Below, piece by piece: positions 1 through 10,194 of a stretch of 64,000 bases of DNA. The notes below the pieces were generated by a model that saw only the letters and a list, made by a program, of their open reading frames with translations, did not search any database and was not told the origin of the DNA. The position numbers and the translations under genes are program-made. Source of the DNA: Doris montereyensis (lineage: Eukaryota; Mollusca; Gastropoda; Nudibranchia; Dorididae); the NCBI GenBank assembly GCA_037039925.1, contig JAXRKP010000147.1, positions 295,001 through 359,000 of the forward strand, read 5' to 3'. Positions within the stretch are counted from its first letter, which is position 1, and each line of letters starts with the position of its first letter.

Positions 1-1075
1 CTTCATCGACTTTGAGAAAGCATTTGACAGCTTCCGTATGGATTCTCTTCAGAAACTCCTGCGACATTATTGAGTACCTGTAAAACTTATAAGAATAATA
101 CAAAAATCATATGAAGATATGACTCTGAAAGTAATACATGCGGGAGAAGTAGCTTAATCTTTCAGCATCAAGACGGTAGTTCGTCAAGGCTGTCTTCTGT
201 CTCTTTTTCTATTTCTTTTAGCCATCGACTTCCTGATGAAAACTGCAACAGACGGGAGCAGAAATGGCATTCAATGGATTTTGACAAAACAAATTAACAA
301 CCTAGACTTCGCCGATGATATCGCTTTGCTTTCACAAACACACAAGCAAATGCAGGAGAAAACGGATGCGATTGAAACTATAGCATCATGTGTGGGACTC
401 AGACTCAGCTGCAAGAAAACCAAGACTCTTCGCAATTGCAAAACCTGCACCGCTCTGTCAATAACCCTAAAAGAATAACCGCTGGAAAATATGGACAAAT
501 TTTGCTATCTAGGTAGCATGATTGATGGCAAGGTAGGTGTGGAAGAAGATGTCAAAACCAGGATACAGAAGGCCCGACAAGCATTTTTAAGCCTTGACAA
601 GGTATGGTCCAGCAAGAGTTTACCAGAAAGAATCAAACTAAGGATATTTAACTCAAATGTCAAGTCAATGCTAACATATGGCTCAGAAACATGGAGAACC
701 ACAAAAACTACCCTACGAAAACTACAATCAATCAGGAATAGATGTCTGAAGAGAATTGTCAAAATACTATGGCCTGAAGTTATCTCAAACATCAATCTAT
801 AGGAAAGAGCTGGACAAGTATCAACTGAAAAAGATTAAAAACGAAAGAAATGGAGCTGGATAGGCCACACGCTTAGAAAAGAGCCCAACACAATAACAAG
901 ACAGAGTCTAACATGGAACCCACAGTGTAAAATATCGAGGGGTACATGGAAAAGAGAACTTGAGGGAGAAATGATGAAAACGGGGCAAACATGGAAATCT
1001 ACGGAGAGGCTGGCACAGGAGACAAGTGATTGGAAATTATTTGTTGATGGCCTATGCTTCCCAGCGAGCTAAAAA
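1..1075 (+). mobile_element. RTE-like LINE, 3' part of reverse transcriptase (decayed)
   Basis: A non-LTR reverse transcriptase reads on the plus strand through several stops and frame changes. Seen at the left edge is the FIDFEKAFD palm motif, then VVRQGCLLS, then the catalytic box NLDFADDIALL near 300-340. The thumb/connection follows with FCYLGSMIDG (490-530), KSMLTYGSETWRTT (about 660-700) and a tail with WSWIGHTLRKEP near 855-890 and a final GLC motif at about 1050. The WIGHTLRK tail is typical of RTE-clade elements such as schistosome SR2. In-frame stops at about 72 and 476, among others, make it a pseudogene. It continues upstream of the window. Family level is inference from motifs. 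Confidence 0.85.
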
Positions 1076-1189
1076 GACAGAAGAAAATAACTCATATACC
1101 AAGTATCTATTTCAAATAAGTTTCCAGCTATTCTCACTGCACATGTTGGTTTATTGTAAAAAAAAAGAAGTCATATGTCATTGTCTTCT

Positions 1190-1490
1190 ACATTTTGTCT
1201 TTTAAAGAATGTCATGGTTCATCTCTCCTCACTGCGTCAAATGCCGTTTCTGAGTGAATACAACAGAGGTGTTCGTCAATATTTCTTTCAAGGAATTTTT
1301 CTATTGTTTGTAGAATTGTAAATATGTGATCCTGAACACTTTTCCATGGACTGCATCCTCTCTGATGTTCTTCAATCTGATCTTTTACTATTTTCCTGTC
1401 TCATTTCTAGCATCCTGGCATACACTTTTCCTCGTACACTAATCAGTGATATCCCTCTATAGTTTGAACATTCCATAGTTGATCCTTTCT
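1190..1490 (-). mobile_element. LINE reverse transcriptase fragment (minus strand)
   Basis: Reverse-strand translation across two frames shows the finger motif CSNYRGISLISV followed by GKVYARMLE, then a degraded EEHQRGC and TAFDAVRRDE-like segment, i.e. the part of an RT just before and including the first catalytic aspartate block. Stops and frameshifts interrupt it. It probably belongs to the same minus-strand LINE as the endonuclease piece at 2040-2500, with the segment in between lost or unrecognisable. Confidence 0.6.
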
Positions 1491-2039
1491 AGTGTATTAG
1501 TACTACTGTGCACGTTAAAGATCTCTTGGCTGTTACAGGACAATCTGAGCTGTGGTGATCTCACCTCTGAAATAAACTCCTTGCTGAGTAAGGGAAATTC
1601 CGAATGAGAGATTAGATCCAATATGATAATAGGTCCTATTATCTTATGGTTACAAACCTTGATACCAGGGAGCATCTTCATAAATGCGCAGGGAACATGA
1701 GACATTTGTACTTCATGAGCTTGAAATCTAGATGTAGATCTAATCTCTTGACACGCAAAACCCGTTTTCAAAATCGCAGGTTATGTCATCCTGGTCAGAG
1801 GAGTTAAAACTTTTAAAAACAGCATAATGCCTTGGCATTTTTCTAAGAAGCCCAACGCAGAGCGAAAAAAATAATATCAGTCAACGTAGAACAAAATATA
1901 AGTTTTCTTCTAGGCATGTACTAATTAAGGGTACACGCGTCGGCGTCGCAAACCGTTGTAAACACCGCTGTCACGTGGCTGCTATCGACGATGCATAGTT
2001 ATTGTCTCTCCTTCTTTACGTATGACCAAAATTAATGGT

Positions 2040-2500
2040 CTCTGCTATGACTCCATCTGATATTTATGTACTGTTGCCCACGCTCTAGCGTTTAAATCTC
2101 CTTTAATCATTAGTTCCTGTTTGGGTTTTAGAGTCTTTGCAGCTAATTATAAATTGTTTTCAAATATATATGTTTCTTCTTTGGTGACATCTTTGTTTGG
2201 TCCATAAGCTATTAATAATTCAATTTCTTTTCCTGTAAGATTAATGTTTACCTTTGATAAGCGTGAGTTAATAAATTTCCGTCTTATAGCTTTTCGTGTC
2301 TTTTATGTATTAGGAGGCCTAATCCTGCCTTAGCTATATCCTTTAGATTTACTCCTGAGAAGATTAAAGTATGATTTGATTCCACATATTTTATTCCTTG
2401 TCCCTTTTTCTTTCTGTTTTGAATTTTTCTAATTCTTCAACTAAATTCAAGTCTTTTCCATTTATTGTTCTGACATTCCATGTTCCAAAAATCAAAGTCG
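2040..2500 (-). mobile_element. LINE apurinic-type endonuclease fragment
   Basis: On the minus strand the sequence reads TWNVRTINGKDLNLVEEL at about 2440-2490, the usual N-terminal start of LINE AP endonucleases, then INSRLSKVNINL, IAYGPNKD (about 2195-2220) and KGDLNARA (about 2090-2115), which is the GDFNAR catalytic region. Frames change between these blocks, so it is a pseudogene. Together with the upstream repeat block it gives a 5'-end fragment of a minus-strand LINE. Confidence 0.75.
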
Positions 2501-2504
2501 GTGT

Positions 2505-2830
2505 TTGTTTCCAGGGTCATCTTCTGAAATTTGTATTTTATCCTTATTTCTCAGAATCGGTTGGTTTTAGGTAAAGCCTCTACCGGATGTTTGTTTTAGA
2601 TGTTCTGTGAGGGTTAACTCCCTAAACCTTTGGTCAGCAAAGACCCATCTACAAGGCAGCAGGTTGTGATTTTCTCTCGGGGTTATTTCCCTAGCTTTTG
2701 GTCAGCCAAGACCAACCTGCAAGGCAGCAGGTCCGATTGGATGACGGGACCGTGTAGTCCCTGCACATATGCAAGCACGGCAAGGAAAATCATTGGGTGC
2801 TTTAGCCACCTGCCTAGATCTATAAAATAT
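2505..2830 (-). repeat. Dispersed repeat with tandem ~69-bp units, likely LINE 5' UTR
   Basis: Two imperfect tandem units carry a GGGTTA...TTTGGTCAGC..AAGACC...GCAAGGCAGCAGG pattern, beginning near 2611 and 2680. They lie just 5' of the minus-strand endonuclease. The same tandem block recurs at 57066-57260, and the part at 2490-2580 (CCAGGGTCATCTTCT...GGTTGGTTTT) recurs at 25180-25270. Its position ahead of an endonuclease start suggests an internal-promoter 5' UTR of this LINE family; that is inference. Confidence 0.6.
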
Positions 2831-3669
2831 ACGTATAAAAACATATGTTTCTGCATCTATGTATATTTCTTTAGTTATGTGCGTATTTATGTATCTTTGA
2901 ATACATTCATACATGTTTTTTTGGATGACAGACATTTCCAACGACTAATGTCATATTCGGGTCACTGCACACTTTGACTATTTTGAAATGTATGGACTCA
3001 CTTTATCTGTTTCATTTCCGTTCAGCTAATTCATTTCCGTTATCTATCATCGTTGTCTAACGCCCCTCGTCAAGACCTAAGATTTCTTGTGGTTCGTGTA
3101 GACTGACCAGAGTCCGCGAATCCTTTGTTATTTCGATCTAAAGGTATATCCATATCAGTCGTTTAACTTTTCTTTTTCTCGAAGATCCTTCCTATTTGAA
3201 TTGTAAGTTATTTTTATATATTCCTGATGTAGCTAGCTAGATCTAGACATCACACTGAGCCCTAGCTCTACGCTGTCAATGTCAGTGTCAGGGATGGATT
3301 CATTCACCTTCTCAGTTGTAGATCTAGAACCAGGAAGTGAAGTAACTGTAATAAAAGAAGTCAAAGTCAAATGATAACGTTCAAGATTTAGATCTATATC
3401 CTGCAGAAAAGAGGCATTCCTTAAGATGTGGTGTCCCATTTGACCCAGAAATGAATGTAACTAAAAAAAAATGGCTAGATTCTAGGTGGTGTTGTTTTGA
3501 TATAATCACACTTTAGCACCGCCAAGATTTCACCTCTAATACGATTACAAATCTAGTTTATGCTCGATATTGGGCATGGTCCTGATATCCCTCTCTCTTG
3601 TGCCTCGATTGATAGAACGTTGCGCGACGTGCTATGAAGGGCCTCTCACTTTTACGTGTGTTGTTCTCC
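2831..3669. other. Intergenic, no gene recognised
   Basis: No conserved coding signal on either strand. It contains AGATCT/TAGATC words and, at about 3510, the word TTTAGCACCGC that also occurs in the arms of the foldback elements just downstream. Confidence 0.5.
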
Positions 3670-3770
3670 AGTCGTCGCCCTATTATTACTCCCTCTTTAG
3701 ATCATAGTAAATGAAGCTGAAAAATACACTGTAGCGGTGCTAAAGTGGGAGTAATAATAGGGTGACGACT
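3670..3770. mobile_element. Foldback MITE, copy 1
   Basis: The left arm AGTCGTCGCCCTATTATTAC is matched by a right arm that reads as its near-perfect inverse complement, ending GGGTGACGACT at 3770. About 24 bp pair at each end around a short loop. No transposase is present. Confidence 0.7.
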
Positions 3771-3793
3771 TGAGTCAGGCAAGCAGGGCTTCA

Positions 3794-3936
3794 AGTCGTC
3801 TTCCTATTACTCCCATACGTGTGTTCTCCAGTCATCGCCCTACTATTACTCCCATTTTAGCACCGCTGACCATAGGCGCAATGGTAGGAAATACACGGCG
3901 GCGGTGCTAAAGCGGGAGTAATAATAGGCGACGACT
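3794..3936. mobile_element. Foldback MITE, copy 2 with an extra partial arm
   Basis: A full copy at 3830-3936 has longer paired arms, extending through CTCCC and the TTTAGCACCGC word to a loop near 3870-3895. A partial left arm (AGTCGTCTTCCTATTACTCC) lies at 3794-3813, between copies 1 and 2. It belongs to the same family as 3670-3770. Confidence 0.7.
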
Positions 3937-5189
3937 GACTTGGGCAGACGACTTGGAAACATAAGAGCGGGGCTTTTTGTTGTTTGTTTTCATGCAGGGG
4001 GAAAGCCCCTCAAGAAGAGGATAAAACTGAGAAACAGAACCAGTAAGGAGGTAAAATAATAATATTATTAATATTCCCCGCCATCAGGAAACAGGAATTG
4101 CATTGATCAGCTATTTTGAAGAAGGCAGACACAAGGATTGTAAAAATTCAAATATTGACATAGGAACACTGTTTCTTTTAATGCAGAACACCCTCCCCCA
4201 CTCCCTCCTCAGGATAAGCTTCTATGGAAATATAATGAGAAAATGTATTCTCAAGTCTCGTTCTCGGAGTTAGGCCGAGAGGAGATGGGACCACAGAACA
4301 AAATATTTAGGGTCTACGTAGGCCTTGCAGAGTGGCGAGATTGAGGAGAGCGAGCACCGCCATGTGTACAACAGTCATGTCAATAATAATAAAAATTCAG
4401 ACTCTGTCGGCCACAGAGTTTTGTGAGAAGTGAAAGGAGAGGGAATCAGTATCATGGTAGGCTAGCTTGGTCAGTTGGCCTGAGTCGGCGAGAGAAAGTG
4501 AGAGCGTGATCGCGGTGTTTTCTCAGTGAGTCAGGTCGGCGATACACTGCGAACAGCATCGGTTAACTATTTTCAAGTTCGATACTGTCTGGCAGTGTTG
4601 AAGTGCGATTATGCCATAGTTTTTAATTCTTTTATATTTTTTATAAATGCCAAATATCTAGATTTTAGATCTAGATAGTAATAGTGTCAACTATCACAAG
4701 TGTGAGTATAAACCCAAGAAAAGCTTGCGGTGTTACCGGAAATGACCTTCTTACAGTGAGGGGATTCCCCAGTCATTTGCATGAAAAAACGAGTGTTTGG
4801 CAAGGAGGAAGCTATGATTTAGATCTAGTTTGAACAATGATTTCATTCACGTTTACACTGTATTTACAGATGATAATTTAAGATCTATAAAACATATGTA
4901 TTTTCTGAAAGTTGATGGAGTAGGAATTCATGTTGAGATGTTGTTGCAACAAAGGAAACTTAACATCAAGACTAAACAATAACAGCAATAGCTGTGTAAT
5001 CACCGTAGTCTTGCACGAAGTGTGTTGAATGGGAAAACGTCGCTTTGATGAATGATAGCGAGGCTACGGGAAAGCTACGAGCTATTGTAATCTCATTGGC
5101 TGTTGTTTAACTATGAACTCAAATGTCAAACTACGTCATAAACCATTTAAGGAAAGTGGAAATTTCCATTCAAGAAGCCTAGGTGTCTA
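3937..5189. other. Intergenic, no gene recognised
   Basis: No open frame with recognisable conservation and no clear repeat structure beyond TAGATCTAGA-type words near 4655-4675 and 4815-4825. Confidence 0.5.
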
Positions 5190-5300
5190 GCCCCAAATAT
5201 AGGGCCTGCGCGCTTCCCGTGCAAATAACAGCGGTCCTAAATATAGGGCTTAGTGCACTTCCCAGGCGAACTGTAACATGCCCTAAATAAAGGGCGGACG
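5190..5300. repeat. Three spaced copies of a CCTAAATATAGGGC-type motif
   Basis: Near-palindromic 14-16-bp boxes occur at about 5193 (CCCCAAATATAGGGCC), 5234 (TCCTAAATATAGGGCT) and 5280 (CCCTAAATAAAGGGCG). Each is followed by a GC-rich stretch containing a GCGCTT/GCACTT-like word. Spacing is about 40-48 bp. The function is unknown. Confidence 0.5.
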
Positions 5301-7149
5301 CTCTCCTTGTGTTAATGTGTATCAATTCTATCTTAGGACTTTTATTGGCGGGGGTCCCCCTGAAACCTCTTTTCACAGGGTTTAGATCCTCAGGGTTTTC
5401 ACATAATCCCTATGGAAACATTTCTATAGTCAGGGTACCACCCAAGGGACATTTATAATTTTATTTTGAAGGGGTGCGATAAAAAGTTGGGGCTTGGTTT
5501 TTGTGGGGGATAATGGGAAAGATAAAGAATCTTAAAATTAATGTTTCTCAAGGAGGGATTGTGGGACATTTGGTCCATGTAGTGGGTGAAATTTGCTTTC
5601 AAGAATATTTTTTGGGTGTGAACGTCAGCAATCCAGACAGACCACATTTCCCTCTTTTTAATAAGTCCTTTTCACCTTAAGGTAGGTGAGGTCAACGACC
5701 TTTTATTCTGTTTTAATGTCAAAGAAAATTTGGCCAATCAGAGATTGTGTGACAGAGCTGAAAAAACAGTTATTGAGAGTGAAAGAAAATGGATGGGACT
5801 GAAGACTGGTCGAGCTATTGTCTCGTAGTTCAGTCTATTGAGTGAGTTGAGTGACGATGATCGGACATCAGAAAGGAGACTGTGATCATAGACTGACTGA
5901 TTGATAAACACAAACAATTCAAATGTAAACGATGACAATAAAGACAAGTTTGTGGACTGGACCGAGACATTATCGTTAATTGGACTAAGACTGAAACCAA
6001 CCATGTAGTTCAAGGAAGCATTGGACTTTGGAGACATGTTGTTACCTATTGAGCAAAATGCACTATCGGGTCTCATTCATATATATGAGCATTTTTTGTA
6101 AATGTTTTACCAGTCCATGTTACCTAATTTAATAAAAACAGTGCACAGTTTGTATAGAATGATTGATTGATGTTGTGTAAATGACAATAAATTGTTGGAA
6201 AAGCTTTATATATATGTGTACTACAATATATACTAACTTACAAAGAAAGGGGTGAAATTTTGTTAAAAGATGCCCAAAAAAATCCCACAAAAGGAAAGTT
6301 TTTGTGTTCTTGATACTTGCTTCCCTTTGATATTAATGGATCCCTATCACATGTGCAGTCTATTTAAAGTAACAAGTAGTATAAAAATTATTATGGATAA
6401 TGTGAGTAAACGGACTGAAAAAAAGTCTATTAACCATCCCTTACATTGCTCCCTTAACCTGAAACAAAAGTTCCATATGTTAAACGATAAAAAATCCCAC
6501 CCCCACAATCCCTATCCCCGTAACAAGTAGTATAAAAATTATTATGGATAATGTTAGTCTATTAACCCCCCATTGTCCTTAACCTAACCCTCAACCCCCC
6601 GTCCCCCTCAACCAGGGGTTGCCTGAGCCTAATGGCTGGCTCGTGTTTGATATGCTGTGTTATGGATTGAAAATCCACGTAACTTTATAACTTTTATGAT
6701 ATTTAGATGTTAAATCTATATATTCTGATAAAGTGTTATTAATAAGCCAAGTAATACTGTTGAGTTTGGAAGAGCTGTCCTAAAGCCATGATAACTAAAG
6801 AGCAAAATATGATTGGCAGCTGTGGACAGTGTGGTCAATTTGCGTAAGAATAGCCCCTGGTGCTTCTTCTACAATTACGTCTATATTACAACTCATTGTC
6901 TCTTTGTAGCATCATTAACACACCCCAAACCCCACGCTATTGACAGGCGATATCATTTTAGTGTGTAAAGGGATGTTCAAGAAAATTCAATTTATTAGAA
7001 TCCTTTCATTCTCCGTAACAGAAAGGTCTATTCTTTGCACCTTGAAACCTAATTGTGTGTACATGCGCTTATTTTAAACGATTGACTGATATCAGCTCTT
7101 ATGGTACTCCGATATCTATCCGAAATGCCTTATCGCCTTGAGCGATTAC
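5301..7149. other. Intergenic, mostly featureless
   Basis: No gene recognised. A short direct repeat (TAACAAGTAGTATAAAAATT and the following 12 bases) is at about 6369 and 6522, offset by about 153 bp and separated by C-rich sequence. Gypsy coding similarity becomes visible only from about 7150. Confidence 0.5.
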
Positions 7150-8000
7150 TTTGAACGGTGGAGTGGTTCATGGTGGGCATCGTGGCGAACAAAGACAAAT
7201 TTTACTGATTATAAGTGTTTGTTTCCTTATAAACCATATTGACTGGGGACATTTATAAATCTTTCGGAGTGGTTCTTATACCACGCAGAGCCCACGGCAG
7301 TTTGTCGATCCAATTGGGTCCTTGGAGACGAACCTTGAGTGCAGTTTTTAACGTTCTGTGAAACATTTCTACCATACCGTTTGAGGCCAGGTGGTAGATT
7401 TTGATGCCAAGCTGCTTGGCCATATCATTCCAGAGTGCCAGTGTAAACTGTGTGCCAAGGTCCTGTGTTATGTCGAGTGGAACTCCATAATGGGATATCC
7501 AAGACCTGATGATTTATTTAGCACTCTAATGTCGATGTGTCCTGTGGTGGTATTGCCTCTGGCCAGCGAGTTGACCGATCGATGATGCTGAATAGGTGGA
7601 AAAACCACCCGACAGGGGTCCAACATTGTCAATATGAGTGTGACTGAAGCGTTTCTCGGGTACGTTGAATTTTTCGAGGTGCGTGAGTGCGTCTTTATAT
7701 ATTTAGACGCTTGACATTGAAGGCATTCTTTTAACCAATGATTGACTTGTTTGTTCAGACCATGCCAGACCAATTTTTCAGCGATGAGGCAGCGTATCGG
7801 TCTTACTGCAGGATGGGCGAGGTTGTCGAGTGTGTCGAAAACCTGTTGCCCGAATTCGGCGGGTACTACCAAACGAGCGCTGCCTGTTGATACATCACAC
7901 AATATTTTTAGCTCTGGATTTGACTCTGATAGTGTGAGTGACACGATCTTGAGTCCTGTTAACGCTGTACGATGGGCTTGGCCTTCCTTGCTTGAGGATT
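7150..8000 (-). pseudogene. Ty3/gypsy integrase, decayed
   Basis: The minus strand encodes the HHCC-type zinc finger and core of a retroviral-type integrase. VWHGLNKQVNHWLKECLQC and QASK lie at about 7700-7760, followed in shifted frames by DLGTQFTLALWND (about 7420-7460), NGMVEMFHRTLKTALK (about 7340-7390) and PWALRGIRTTPKDL (about 7270-7300). Several frameshifts separate the blocks, and the segment around the first catalytic aspartate is degraded. This is the 3' part of the pol gene whose 5' part lies beyond the inserted Polinton at 22319-23511. No LTR was found on this side. Confidence 0.85.
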
Positions 8001-8309
8001 AGGCTTTGGCCATTTCAGTGTAGTCTATACCCATAGACACGTTATTGAGAGAGGGCTGTGACAGACGGTTGTTAATTTGGAAATGTAAGAGAGATGTCTT
8101 TGTTGTCGTGCGGTCCAAGGGTCTGAAAATTTGGATATTGCCTGCATCACTGGTTTGTGATCCTTATACGCTGAAAATGGTCTACCTTCTAGAATACAAC
8201 GGAAGTGTCGAATAGCTAGATATGGGCCAAGTAATTCACGGTCGAATGCTGTTGAGGCTTGGTTGATTTTAGTGCATTGTACAGAGGACGAAGAGTAGCA
8301 GCAGACCGT
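8000..8309 (-). pseudogene. Ty3/gypsy RNase H remnant, internally deleted
   Basis: Reading the minus strand from the Polinton edge, the frame begins in the RT-RNase H connection (LRPLYNALKST) and then jumps, with a frame change, to AFDRELLGPYLAIRHFR and a YKDHKPVMQA-like strand. Intact gypsy elements have several dozen more codons between these blocks, so the early part of RNase H was deleted. The segment directly abuts the Polinton target duplication. Confidence 0.8.
8304..8309. repeat. Polinton target-site duplication, left copy
   Basis: GACCGT lies immediately outside the left terminus and is identical to bases 22319-22324 outside the right terminus. Six-bp duplications are characteristic of Maverick/Polinton integration. 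Confidence 0.95.
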
Positions 8310-8787
8310 AGTAGTATAGGGTTTGTACTACTCCAGACCACCTCTATTATTTTTGCGTTGTGTTTACTTTCTCTATGCAAGTAGCTCCCTCCTCTATGGA
8401 CTTGTGTTTATGATCTCTATGCAAGTGGCTCCTTCCTCTATGGACTATGCAATGGTGGTCGTCGCCGAGGACATACTGTTTGTCTGGAATTATTAATTTC
8501 ACCTCTTTTATTCAATCGAAATGCGCTCAATCGAAATGCATTCAACCGAAATGGTATAGAGCTTGTACTACTCCAGACCACCTCTATTATTATTATCTCT
8601 ATTTTAAGCCATTTGTATGTGTGCATGTGCATGTATGTGTGTTTAGAAGTAGAATATTGAGTTTGGTATCCATGGGTGTGGCTCCTTTCTCTATGGACAT
8701 GTGTTTATGGTCTCTATGCAAAGGCGGACATACTGTTTGTCTCTTTTATTCAGCCAAAACGGTATAGGGTTTGTACTACTGCAGACT
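8310..8787 (+). repeat. Polinton left terminal inverted repeat
   Basis: About 480 bp matches the inverse complement of 21816-22318 with small indels and substitutions. Within it the terminus-like module GGTATAGRGYTTGTACTACT plus CCAGACC recurs at 8553 and 8761 as direct repeats, so the TIR is built from reiterated end modules. A further half module (CTCTATTATTTTTGCG, a CAAGTGGCTTC segment, then ATTCAATCGAAACGC) runs on to about 8870 but has no counterpart at the other end. Confidence 0.95.
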
Positions 8788-8906
8788 ACCTCTATTATTT
8801 TTGCGTTGTCTGTGCAAGTGGCTTCTTTCTCTATGCAAAGACCGTCTCTTTTATTCAATCGAAACGCTTTTAAAGCATGTTGCAAATAAATAAACCATGT
8901 TTTTAG

Positions 8907-9704
8907 CTAAAACTTTGTTTTTTGTAATTCTTTCTCATAAAAAGAACCGGTAATATCTTCTCCCCGCAAATCACGGATTTTATATGTAATAGGGTTAGTT
9001 TGTAACAGTTTGTCAATAACAAAAATTTCTTTAGTGAAGTTACTAGTGTATCCTTTCTCAAAGTGTTTTTTATACTTAGTAATTCTCACTCGATCGCCTA
9101 CTTTAAATCAAGGTTTTTTGTCACACAATTCATCCTGAAACACTCTAGAATAAATATCCTGTTCATTTTCTCTTTTACTTCCTTCGACTGGTGTCCTTTT
9201 AATTGTATTATGAAATGTGTTATTATATTCTTTAATTTTCTAATACATCATAATATTAGTATCATAAGCATAAAATATTTAAACATTTTTTCTTTAAGAG
9301 TTCTATTAAATCTTTCAATAACACAGGACTTTTCTTCATTTTGTGTTGTATATAATTCTATGTTATTTGATTTAAGTAAATTCCTCATAATTTTATTAAA
9401 AAACTCAGTTCTCTTATCAACCCATATTTTTTCTGGTTTTCTCTCTGTAAATAATATTTGAAAAGCATTTGCAACTTCTAATCCTGTTTTAGTTTTTAAA
9501 GGTATAACCCAGGCATATTTTGAAAATATATCTATAACAGTTAACAGATATTTATAGTGTTTATTTTGTTTTGAATATTTCTGCATATTTATAAGATCAA
9601 CAGCCCATATTTGATCAACACCATAAACAATTACTTTTCCTTTTTTTTAAAATTTTCTAATAATTGGTTCATGGAGTTCATTCGCTAGATCCGTAGTTAG
9701 TCAT
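8907..9704 (-). pseudogene. Polinton integrase (rve family), frameshifted
   Basis: Retroviral-type DDE integrase that would insert the element. On the minus strand, YGVDQIWAVDL (about 9600-9635) holds the first catalytic Asp; YLLTVIDIFSKYAWVIPLK follows (9490-9555); IWVDKRTEFFNK (about 9395-9430) holds the second Asp; and VIERFNRTLKEK (about 9290-9325) holds the catalytic Glu. The C-terminal segment at 8907-9089 (RITKYKKHFEKGY, then GEDITGSFYEKEL) matches the SH3/chromo-like tail usual in Polinton integrases. Frameshifts separate the N-terminal start near 9704, the core (9248-9586) and the tail. It starts just inside the end of the PLA2-like gene and faces the left TIR. Confidence 0.93.
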
Positions 9705-10007
9705 CTATCTTTTCGCGACCCCAAGTCCACTCACATCCAATCGTTCCCTGACTAAGCTTTTTATTTACCCATTCATTAATACTCTTTGGTTTTAACATTT
9801 TCATATTTCCAACATTTTTTTATCCCATATTCTATTCTTATCTTTAAACTTATGTTTATCATAACAGATATCTTGATGCATTGCAATTTCATCTAATTTA
9901 TTTATTGGTTTTGAACCAGGTAAAGAATTATTATCAGAATCAAGTCTTAAATCTAATTTAGTAAAAGGCCCTAGAAAATTATAACTAGGGCTATGTATCT
10001 CTGGCAT
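9697..10007 (-). pseudogene. PLA2-like (parvovirus VP1u-type) Polinton protein
   Basis: Opens with MPEIHSPSYNFLGPFTKLD, then KPINKLDEIAMHQDICYDKH. YNFLGP plus a downstream [H]DxCY motif resembles the phospholipase A2-like domain found in minor capsid proteins of parvoviruses and in some adintovirus/Polinton proteins. The position aligned to the catalytic His of HDxxY is Gln here, with a His one residue earlier, so activity is doubtful. The open frame stops at 9801; the likely C-terminus (SINEWVNKKLSQGTIGCEW) continues in another frame to about 9697. A membrane-penetration role in virions is known for the parvovirus domain and only inferred here. Confidence 0.65.
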
Positions 10008-10015
10008 TTTATTAA

Positions 10016-10177
10016 TTATTGTATATCTGCCAATCCTTTACCAGCAAATTTAGATTTATTCGTCCCACAAACAACACATTTGCCTTTTAACATATTTTTA
10101 TTATTTGTTGTTGTAGTTTGATATTTATCTTTTGTATCTGTTTTTTGTCTACATTTCACACAATATATCATTTCCAT
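10016..10177 (-). CDS. Small zinc-ribbon protein of Polinton type (53 aa)
   Basis: Short intact ORF: starts MEMIYCVKCRQKTD and contains MLKGKCVVCGTNKSKF near its C-terminus. Two CxxC pairs (residues 6/9 and 34/37) would bind one zinc. Small proteins with a YCVKCR...GxCxxCG pattern are common in Polintons and large DNA viruses (DUF5679-like); the function is unknown. It ends 8 bp before the start of the PLA2-like gene on the same strand and is divergent from the protease gene, whose ATG is 18 bp away, so a shared bidirectional promoter is likely in that gap. Confidence 0.75.
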   Translation of the reverse strand: MEMIYCVKCRQKTDTKDKYQTTTTNNKNMLKGKCVVCGTNKSKFAGKGLADIQ

Positions 10178-10194
10178 TTTAGTTAGTAAAAAAA

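Noticed and set aside
1..1490. Twin-priming inversion of one LINE (plus-strand RT 3' part next to minus-strand RT 5' part)
   Set aside because: Both pieces break near the FIDFEKAFD motif, but the left break is just the window edge, and the inverted piece lies on the wrong side of the 3' end for twin priming. Two separate insertions are simpler.
1457..1771. Minus-strand 104-codon ORF
   Set aside because: Only its C-terminal edge borders the LINE RT fragment, in a different frame; no independent coding signal.
5738..6076. Minus-strand 112-codon ORF
   Set aside because: Ser/Leu-rich chance frame with no motif or splice context.
9063..9461. Plus-strand 132-codon hydrophobic ORF
   Set aside because: Antisense shadow of the integrase; AT-rich reverse frames give Ile/Phe-rich translations.
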